This document shows positions 58,273-64,000 of a stretch of 64,000 nucleotides of DNA, piece after piece. Every line of letters starts with the position of its first letter. Position 1 is the stretch's first letter. The DNA comes from Azospirillum endophyticum (GTDB lineage Bacteria; Pseudomonadota; Alphaproteobacteria; Azospirillales; Azospirillaceae): contig NZ_JAENHM010000073.1 in the NCBI RefSeq assembly GCF_016595245.1, positions 186,001 through 250,000 of the forward strand. The letters run 5' to 3'. The notes beneath the pieces were generated by a model. That model was not told the DNA's origin. It saw only the letters and a program-made list of their open reading frames with translations, and did not search any database. Made by a program: the position numbers and the translations under genes.

Positions 58273-59187
58273 TCAAATCTTCGCCGCCGCCCGCCGCCGC
58301 AATTCTTCGAAGTCGCGGCCGGCGTGGTGGGAGGAGCGGGTCAGCGGCGTCGCCGACACCATCAGGAACCCCTTCGCCCGCGCCACCGTCGCGTAGCGCC
58401 CGAACTCCTCGGGCGTGACGTGGCGGGCGACCGGGTGGTGTTTCGGGGTGGGGCGGAGATACTGGCCGATGGTCAGGAAATCGACGCCCGCCGCCCGCAA
58501 ATCGTCCATCACCTGCAACACCTCCGCCGGTTCCTCGCCCAACCCGACCATGATGCCGGACTTGGTGAAGACGGAGGGGTTGCGCTCCTTCACCCGCTCC
58601 AGCAGGCGGAGCGAGCCGTAGTAGCGCGCTCCCGGCCGCACGTCGGCATAGAGCCGCGGCACGGTCTCCAGATTGTGGTTGTAAACATCGGGCCGGGCAT
58701 CGGCGACGGTCTCCACCGCTCCCGGCTTGTTGCGGAAATCGGGGGTCAGCACCTCCACCGTCGTGGCCGGCGCGGTCTCGCGCAGGCGGCGGATGCAGCG
58801 GGCGAACTGCGCAGCACCGCCGTCGGGCAGGTCGTCGCGGTCGACCGACGTGATGACGACATGGGCGAGGCCCAACTCGCCCACCGCCTCGGCCAGCCGG
58901 TCCGGCTCGTGGGGATCGAGCGCGTCCGGCCGGCCGGTGGCGACGTTGCAGAAGGCGCAGGCCCGCGTGCACACGCTGCCCAGGATCATCACCGTCGCAT
59001 GCCGCTTGCTCCAGCAGTCGCCGATGTTGGGGCAGGCGGCCTCCTCGCAGACCGTGTTCAGGCCGTGGCGGCGGACGAGCGACCGGGTGTCCTCGAAGGC
59101 CGCACCGGCGGGAGCGCGGGCGCGGAGCCAGGCCGGCTTTTCGGCCCGGTGTTCCGGACGGGGAGCATGCAGCGCGGGCAGGGCCAT
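58273..59187 (-). CDS. lipA: Lipoyl synthase
   Basis: Radical-SAM enzyme inserting sulfur into octanoyl groups to make lipoate. It has 304 residues. The auxiliary-cluster Cys motif is CEEAACPNIGDCW and the radical-SAM motif is CTRACAFC. NHNLETVPRLY, YYGSLRLLERVKE and TIGQYLRPTPKHHPV are diagnostic. The start overlaps the stop of the butanediol dehydrogenase by one base. Its place at the end of the aco operon suggests it supplies lipoate to AcoC; a separate housekeeping copy probably exists elsewhere. Confidence 0.94.
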   Translation of the reverse strand: MALPALHAPRPEHRAEKPAWLRARAPAGAAFEDTRSLVRRHGLNTVCEEAACPNIGDCWSKRHATVMILGSVCTRACAFCNVATGRPDALDPHEPDRLAEAVGELGLAHVVITSVDRDDLPDGGAAQFARCIRRLRETAPATTVEVLTPDFRNKPGAVETVADARPDVYNHNLETVPRLYADVRPGARYYGSLRLLERVKERNPSVFTKSGIMVGLGEEPAEVLQVMDDLRAAGVDFLTIGQYLRPTPKHHPVARHVTPEEFGRYATVARAKGFLMVSATPLTRSSHHAGRDFEELRRRAAAKI

Positions 59188-60299
59188 CAGTGGACGAGCT
59201 CCGGCTGTTCGGCTGCCGCGGTCATGGCTTGCGGCTGCACGATGATCTTCACGTTGCGGTCCTTGTGGGCGACCAGCTCCTCGAAGCCGCCGCTGACGAT
59301 GTCGGTCAGGGTGATGCGGCCGGTGATCAGCGGCTGCACGTCGATGCGGCCGTCGGCGATGAAGCGGATGACGTCGGCGAACTCGCCATTGTAGGCCAGC
59401 GAGCCGATGATCTGCTTCTCGGTGGCGACGATCTCGAAGAAGTTGAAGGAGCTTGGTTCCTCGAAGATGCCGACCAGCACCGTCTTGCCGGCCTTGCGGA
59501 TCACGTCGATGGCGAGCTTGGCGGTGTCGCGATGGCCGATGCATTCGAACGACACGTCGGCGCCATAGCCGCCGGTCAGCGCCTTGACCTCCGCCACCGC
59601 GTCGCACTCCTTGGGATCGAGCACGATGCTGGCGCCGACCTCCAGCGCCTTGGCCTTGCGGGCGGCCGACATCTCCAGGACGATGATCCGCCCGGCTCCC
59701 GCCGCCTTCGCGCACATGATGGTGCACAGCCCGATGGTGCCGGCGCCGACCACCACCACCGTCTCGCCGACGATGCTGCCGGCCTTCTTCACCGCATGCA
59801 TGCCGACCGCCAGCGGCTCGATCAGGGCGCCGGCCTCGGTCGGGAAACCGTCGGGCAGCTTGTAGAGCAGCTCGGCCGGGACGTTGACCAGGCTGGCGAA
59901 GGCGCCGTTGTTCATCAGGCCGGTGAAGGCCAGCTTCTCGCAGATGTTGTACATGCCGTGCTTGCAGTAATAGCACTCGCCGCAATGCTGGCAGGCGTCG
60001 GCCGCCACGCGGTCGCTGACGCTGAAACCGGTGACGCCGTCGCCCAGCACCGCGATCTCGCCGCTGAACTCGTGGCCGAGGATGCATTGGCCCTTCAGGC
60101 CGGTCAGCGGGTGCGGGGTATCGACCGGGATGAAGACCGGGCCGGCGACATACTCATGCAGGTCGGATCCGCAGATGCCGCACCAATGCACCTTGATCTG
60201 TACCCAGCCGGCGGGCGGGGCGCCCGGCAGCGGCACGTCCTCGACCCGGATGTCCTTGCGGCCATGCCAGACGGCGGCCTTCATCGAAATGGCATTCAT
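59187..60299 (-). CDS. Zinc-dependent 2,3-butanediol dehydrogenase-like MDR
   Basis: Medium-chain Zn dehydrogenase of 370 residues. The catalytic zinc site is CGICGSDLHEY and GHEFSGEI; the structural-zinc cysteines are CQHCGECYYC...C. The NAD-binding loop is VVVGAGTIGLCTI. Similarity of the GGxxF/ALAYNGEFADVI-type substrate loop and operon context point to (R,R)-butanediol/acetoin dehydrogenase. Start at 60299 (MNAISMKAAVWHG); an ATG at 60284 is possible. Confidence 0.88.
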   Translation of the reverse strand: MNAISMKAAVWHGRKDIRVEDVPLPGAPPAGWVQIKVHWCGICGSDLHEYVAGPVFIPVDTPHPLTGLKGQCILGHEFSGEIAVLGDGVTGFSVSDRVAADACQHCGECYYCKHGMYNICEKLAFTGLMNNGAFASLVNVPAELLYKLPDGFPTEAGALIEPLAVGMHAVKKAGSIVGETVVVVGAGTIGLCTIMCAKAAGAGRIIVLEMSAARKAKALEVGASIVLDPKECDAVAEVKALTGGYGADVSFECIGHRDTAKLAIDVIRKAGKTVLVGIFEEPSSFNFFEIVATEKQIIGSLAYNGEFADVIRFIADGRIDVQPLITGRITLTDIVSGGFEELVAHKDRNVKIIVQPQAMTAAAEQPELVH

Positions 60300-60346
60300 A
60301 GCGTTTTCCTCCGGATTTATCGTTGTGTGGCGAGCCTGGCTGACGG

Positions 60347-61132
60347 TCAGGCGAACACCATCCCGCCATCGACCAGCAGGGACTGGCCGGTCATGAAGTC
60401 GCTGTCGGACGAGGCGAGGAAACGGGCGACGCCGACCAGATCGTCGGGGCGCGACGGCCGGCCCAGCACCGCGCCGGCGGCGAACATGTCGAAGGCTTCG
60501 TTCTCCGACTTGGTGATGCCGGTGTCGCGGAAGCCCTGGTCGATGATCTTCCACATCTCGGTCGCCACCACGCCGGGGCAGATGGCGTTGGCGGTGATGC
60601 CGTCCTTGCCGAAGCCGCGGGCGGCGGCCTGGGTCAATGCCACCACGGCGAACTTGCTGGCGGAGTAATGGGCCAGCGGCTCGTAGCCCTGCTTGCCGGC
60701 GATGGAGGCGGTGTTGACGATCTTGCCGCCGCCGCCCTGTTTGCGGAAGGTCTTGATGGCTTCCTGCATGCCGATCAGCACACCCAGCGCGTTGACGTCG
60801 TTGACCGTGTGCCAGTCGTCCTCGGTGATGTCGAGAAACGGCTTGGTCTGGGCGATGCCGGCATTGTTGAAGAGGACGTCGAGCCGGCCATGGGCCTTCA
60901 CCGTCTCGTCGATCATGCGGCGGATTGCGGTGCGGTCGCGGACATCGACCGTCACGGCGATGGCGCTGCCGCCGGCGGCGCGGATGGCTTCGGCGACCTG
61001 TTGGGCGTCGGCCTCGGTGCGGTCGGCGATGGTCAGCTTGGCACCGTCGGCGGCCAGCGCGTGAGCGATGGTGGCGCCGATGCCGCGGCCGGCGCCGGTG
61101 ACGATGATGCACTTGTCCTTGAGATCGGGCAT
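60347..61132 (-). CDS. SDR-family acetoin/diacetyl reductase-like dehydrogenase
   Basis: Short-chain dehydrogenase of 261 residues. The cofactor motif is TGAGRGIG, NNAG is present, the catalytic Tyr-Lys is YSASK, and IVNTASIAGKQG is typical of the meso-butanediol/diacetyl reductase group. The close position upstream of the Zn dehydrogenase and downstream of acoC makes acetoin-butanediol interconversion the likely role. It lies 47 bp before the MDR gene. Confidence 0.88.
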   Translation of the reverse strand: MPDLKDKCIIVTGAGRGIGATIAHALAADGAKLTIADRTEADAQQVAEAIRAAGGSAIAVTVDVRDRTAIRRMIDETVKAHGRLDVLFNNAGIAQTKPFLDITEDDWHTVNDVNALGVLIGMQEAIKTFRKQGGGGKIVNTASIAGKQGYEPLAHYSASKFAVVALTQAAARGFGKDGITANAICPGVVATEMWKIIDQGFRDTGITKSENEAFDMFAAGAVLGRPSRPDDLVGVARFLASSDSDFMTGQSLLVDGGMVFA

Positions 61133-61228
61133 GAACGGTCTCCTGCCGGCGCGCTGGCGGACAGCCTTGCGCGCCGGTGGCGAGGGGTTCGGGAACCGGG
61201 AAGAGGGGCGGGAAGGGGGCTGGCCTCC

Positions 61229-62353
61229 TCAGTCCGCCTTGGCGATGTGGTCCTTCAGCAGCGCGTTCACTTTGCCGGCCGCCTCCATCTGCACCATGTG
61301 GCCGGCGCCGGGGATGACGGCGACCTGGGCCGTGCTCGCCAGCGCCTGGGCATGGTCGGCGGGGATCACGCGGTCCTCTTCGCCCCACACCACCAGCGTC
61401 GGCGTCCCGGCATCGGCGATGCCGGCGGCGAGCACGCTGGCCTGCCGGCCCTCGGCGAACAGCGAGGCCGACAGCGCCCGCAGCGCCTCGTCCACGCCGT
61501 CCAGCCGCTTGTACTTCAGGAGGTCGTCGACCATCTGGCGGCTGACAAGGCCACGGTCGGCGAACAGCGTCTCCAGGACCGGTTTCAAGTCGCGGCGGGA
61601 TGTCGCACCGACGAAGCCCTGGATGTAGCCATGGTCGATCCGTTCGCCGAGGCCGGCCGACGCGATCAGCGACAGCGACGCCACCCGGCCCGGCGCGTCG
61701 AGCGCGGTGCGCATCGACACCGCTCCGCCCATCGAGTGGCCGACGAAATGGGCGCGCTCCACCCCGACCGCATCGAGGAAGCCCAGCACCGCCTGCGACA
61801 GGCTGGACAGGCTGGGATCGACGATCCGCTTGGTCGACTGGCCGTGGCCGGGCAGGTCGAGCGCGTAGACGGTGGCCTTCTCCGCCAGCGCGTCGATGGT
61901 GAACAGCCAGTTGTCGAGATCGCCGCCGAAGCCGTGGACGAGCAGGACGGTCGGCCCGGCCTCGCCCCGCTTGGCATAGCGGATGGTGCCGGCCGGGGTT
62001 TCGGCGGTGTGGTATTGCGGGCCGGCCTCGGCCTCGCCGTCGTCTTCGCTGGCCGGGACGGCATAGGTGCTGATGAAGGCATCGATGTCGTCGTCGGGCA
62101 CATCGGGTTCGGCCAGCACCGCGATCAGCGCCTTGACCGGATAGACGGTGCCGGGTTCGCCCAGCACCCGGCGCAGCACGCCGGTCTCGCCGGCTTCGAC
62201 CACGTTGGTGATCTTGTCGGTCTCGACCTCCAGCAGCTCATCGCCGATGGAGATGGTGGACCCCGGCCGCTTCAGCCAGCCGGTGACCTTGCCCTCCGAC
62301 ATGGACAGGCCCCATTTCGGCATGACGATGGGCTTGATGCGCTCGTTCAACAT
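61229..62353 (-). CDS. acoC: Acetoin dehydrogenase E2 component (lipoyl domain fused to alpha/beta hydrolase)
   Basis: E2 of the acetoin cleavage complex. It has 374 residues. The N-terminal biotinyl/lipoyl domain (about 1-85) carries the lipoylated lysine K47 in VETDKITN. An alpha/beta-hydrolase domain follows (about 115-370): LLVHGFGGDLDNW, the nucleophile elbow GHSMGGAV and the GAGHMVQ His. This fusion replaces the usual CoA-acyltransferase domain and is typical of AcoC. The ATG at 62353 was chosen. A palindromic repeat separates it from acoB. Confidence 0.93.
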   Translation of the reverse strand: MLNERIKPIVMPKWGLSMSEGKVTGWLKRPGSTISIGDELLEVETDKITNVVEAGETGVLRRVLGEPGTVYPVKALIAVLAEPDVPDDDIDAFISTYAVPASEDDGEAEAGPQYHTAETPAGTIRYAKRGEAGPTVLLVHGFGGDLDNWLFTIDALAEKATVYALDLPGHGQSTKRIVDPSLSSLSQAVLGFLDAVGVERAHFVGHSMGGAVSMRTALDAPGRVASLSLIASAGLGERIDHGYIQGFVGATSRRDLKPVLETLFADRGLVSRQMVDDLLKYKRLDGVDEALRALSASLFAEGRQASVLAAGIADAGTPTLVVWGEEDRVIPADHAQALASTAQVAVIPGAGHMVQMEAAGKVNALLKDHIAKAD

Positions 62354-62397
62354 GGACCTCGGTCTCCTGGGGAATTTCTTGTTTTGCAGCGTGACTT

Positions 62398-62508
62398 GCC
62401 CCCACCCCGGCCCTCCCCCGCTGGGCGGGGGAGGGGGCAACTGCTTGTTCGGGAGAGTGGCGGCAGTCCCTCCCCCGCCCAGCGGGGGAGGTTAGGTGGG
62501 GGTCTAAC
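62398..62508. repeat. ~110-bp palindromic intergenic repeat, copy 2
   Basis: Near-identical to 19145-19260, in the same internal order (two GGGGGAGGG/CCCTCCCCC palindromes around an AGTGGCGGCAGT core, ending GTCTAAC). It lies between acoB and acoC within one operon. Confidence 0.9.
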
Positions 62509-62520
62509 TCAGCGGGGAGA

Positions 62521-63555
62521 TCACGCCGCGATCCGCGGCGACGCCCCCTTGGGCGACAGGGTGCGCCGAACGGCGCTGGCGATGCTGTCGGCGCTGGGCA
62601 CGTACAGATCCTCAAGCGAGGGCGAGAAGGGCACCGGCGTGTGCGGGGCGGTGACCATCTGGATGCCGGCCTTCAGCGCGCCGAAGGCGTTCTGGCCGAC
62701 GAAGGCGGCGATGTCGGTGGCGAGGTTGCAGCGGGGATGCGCCTCGTCCACCACCACCAGCCGGCCGGTGCGCTCGACGCTCTCGACGATGGTGTCCCAG
62801 TCGATCGGCGACAGGGTGCGCAGGTCGATCACCTCGGCCTCGGTGCCGTCCTTGGCCAGCGCCGCCGCGGCTTCCATCGCGCGGTGGACGGTCAGGCCGT
62901 AGCTGACGATGGTCACGTCGTCGCCGTCGCGCAGCACGTTCGCCTCGCCGAAGGGAATGGCGTAGCTCTCGGCCGGAACCTCGCATTCCAGGCCGTAGAG
63001 GTTCTTGTGCTCGCAGAAGATGACCGGGTCGTTGTCGCGGATCGACTGGATCAGCAGGCCCTTGGCGTCATAGGCGTTGCTGGGGCAGACCACCTTCAGC
63101 CCCGGAATGTGGGTGAACAGCGGCGTGAGCATCTGCGAATGCTGGGCGGCGGCGCGGAAGCCGGCGCCGACCATGCCGCGGATCACCACCGGCGTCTCGG
63201 CCTTGCCGCCGAACATGTAGCGGAACTTGGCCGCCTGGTTGAAGATCTGGTCGAAGCAGACGCCCATGAAGTCGAGGAACATCAGCTCCGCCACCGGCCG
63301 CAACCCGCAGGCGGCGGCGCCGATGGCGGCGCCGATATAGGCGGATTCCGACAGCGGCGTGTCCATCAGCCGGTCGCCATGCTTGGCGTACAGGCCCTTG
63401 GTGACGCCCAGCACGCCGCCCCAGGCGTCGTCCTCACCCTGGGCGCCGGTGCCGCCGACGATGTCCTCGCCCATGACGATGACGGTGGGATCGCGGCGCA
63501 TCTCCAGGTCCAGGGCCTCGTTGATCGCCTGCTTCATGCTGATCTTGCGGGACAT
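62521..63555 (-). CDS. acoB: Acetoin dehydrogenase E1 beta subunit
   Basis: Beta subunit of the thiamine-diphosphate E1 component. It has 344 residues. The transketolase pyrimidine domain (VIVMGEDIVGGTGAQGEDDA, PLSESAYIGAAIGAA, MFLDFMGVCFDQI) and the C-terminal domain (VIDLRTLSPIDWDTI, VVDEAHPRCNLA) are present. The N-terminal GGTGAQGEDD matches acetoin rather than pyruvate dehydrogenases. GGAGGAAA precedes the ATG at 63555. It lies 35 bp after acoA. Confidence 0.94.
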   Translation of the reverse strand: MSRKISMKQAINEALDLEMRRDPTVIVMGEDIVGGTGAQGEDDAWGGVLGVTKGLYAKHGDRLMDTPLSESAYIGAAIGAAACGLRPVAELMFLDFMGVCFDQIFNQAAKFRYMFGGKAETPVVIRGMVGAGFRAAAQHSQMLTPLFTHIPGLKVVCPSNAYDAKGLLIQSIRDNDPVIFCEHKNLYGLECEVPAESYAIPFGEANVLRDGDDVTIVSYGLTVHRAMEAAAALAKDGTEAEVIDLRTLSPIDWDTIVESVERTGRLVVVDEAHPRCNLATDIAAFVGQNAFGALKAGIQMVTAPHTPVPFSPSLEDLYVPSADSIASAVRRTLSPKGASPRIAA

Positions 63556-63590
63556 GTGTTTCCTCCGCGTTTGGCGTTTCTTGAATGGGC

Positions 63591-64000
63591 TCAGTAGGAG
63601 ACGTAGACGTCGCGCAGCAGGTCTTCGGCCACCGGCAGCGGGGCGGCCTTGGCGGCGCGCACGGCGTCCTCGATCAGCGCGTTCACCTCGCGGTCGACGG
63701 CCTGCAGCTCGTCGCGGCCGATCACCCCGGCCTCGACCAGCCGTTCCGACAGGATGGTCAGGCAGTCGCGGGACGCGCGGATCGCCTCCAGCTCGCCCTT
63801 GGCGCGGTAGGTCTGGGCGTCGCCTTCGAAATGGCCGTAGAAGCGGACCATGTTGCATTCCAGCAGGGCCGGGCCGCCGCCGTCGCGGGCACGGCGGATG
63901 ATCTCGCCGGCCGCCTCGTACACCGCGAAGAAGTCGGTGCCGTCCACCGTGACGCCCGGCATGCCGAAGCCGGTGGCGCGGTCGACATAGCTGTCGCAGG
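63591..64000 (-). CDS. acoA: Acetoin dehydrogenase E1 alpha subunit, 5' end outside window
   Basis: C-terminal ~136 codons of the E1 alpha subunit. Segments MPGVTVDGTDFFAVYEAAGE and PALLECNMVRFYGHFEGDAQ match AcoA/PdhA-type thiamine-diphosphate domains. Only the C-terminus is visible; the ThDP-binding GDG motif is outside. First gene of acoABC in view. Confidence 0.9.
   Translation of the reverse strand, partial: CDSYVDRATGFGMPGVTVDGTDFFAVYEAAGEIIRRARDGGGPALLECNMVRFYGHFEGDAQTYRAKGELEAIRASRDCLTILSERLVEAGVIGRDELQAVDREVNALIEDAVRAAKAAPLPVAEDLLRDVYVSY

Noticed and set aside
60668..62902. 744-codon plus-strand open frame across the aco genes
   Set aside because: Antisense to the SDR gene, acoC and part of acoB, and crosses the palindromic repeat; no domain is recognisable.

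Overview
The window is GC-rich chromosomal DNA from an alphaproteobacterial diazotroph. Its closest resemblance is to Azospirillum (Rhodospirillales). The evidence is the nifHDK / draTG arrangement, the separate nifENX operon with DUF269, DUF683 and ferredoxin genes, the number of chemoreceptors, and the dapF-mtaB-ftsY order. The genus is inferred from gene content and order, not from a database search.

Layout. 1-1.7 kb: a truncated chemoreceptor (-). 1.9-2.6 kb: a PhoH-type ATPase (-), preceded by an unexplained terminator. 3.4-5.5 kb: minCDE (+), ending at a strong terminator. 5.8-7.2 kb: an FG-GAP/UnbV repeat protein. 7.4-10.7 kb: a sensory cluster (Aer-like PAS protein overlapping an MCP gene, then a soluble MCP-tip/Cache protein with inverted domain order). 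10.8-19.1 kb: housekeeping genes (dipeptide epimerase, phhB, a uracil-DNA glycosylase-like gene, an ETFB-methyltransferase-like gene, a CHAP protein, ubiA, a receiver, rsmE, gshA).

19.3-32.7 kb is the nitrogen-fixation region. Two minus-strand operons (nifE-nifN-nifX-DUF269-DUF683-fdxB and nifH-nifD-nifK) each have a visible sigma-54 -24/-12 promoter and NifA-type TGT-N10-ACA upstream sites. The nifH promoter also has a perfect IHF consensus. nifHDK encode the nitrogenase, nifEN the FeMo-cofactor scaffold, nifX and its associates cofactor trafficking, and fdxB a ferredoxin. On the plus strand draT, draG and an ArsC-like gene encode post-translational control of NifH; the target arginine (R104) is present. 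A 442-residue gene of unknown function lies between nifH and draT.

32.8-53.4 kb is mostly housekeeping: a class II amidotransferase, azoR, amn, ftsY-mtaB-dapF, a GtrA/GT2/membrane-protein polysaccharide set, leuD-leuB, a KGG stress protein, a receiver plus a degenerate EAL-like protein, a CitE-like lyase, pdxY, a PAS histidine kinase and zapE.

53.4-57.6 kb looks foreign. It has an internally deleted IS5-family remnant with a TAA duplication, a lower-GC 1059-residue NACHT-type NTPase with membrane segments at both ends, and a stranded C-terminal fragment of a chemoreceptor. The NACHT gene is the best candidate for a novel (probably antiphage) system. 57.8-64 kb has a Cys-rich lipoprotein and then the acetoin/2,3-butanediol catabolic operon (acoA partial, acoB, acoC, an SDR, a butanediol dehydrogenase, lipA). 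A ~110-bp palindromic repeat seen after gshA occurs again between acoB and acoC.
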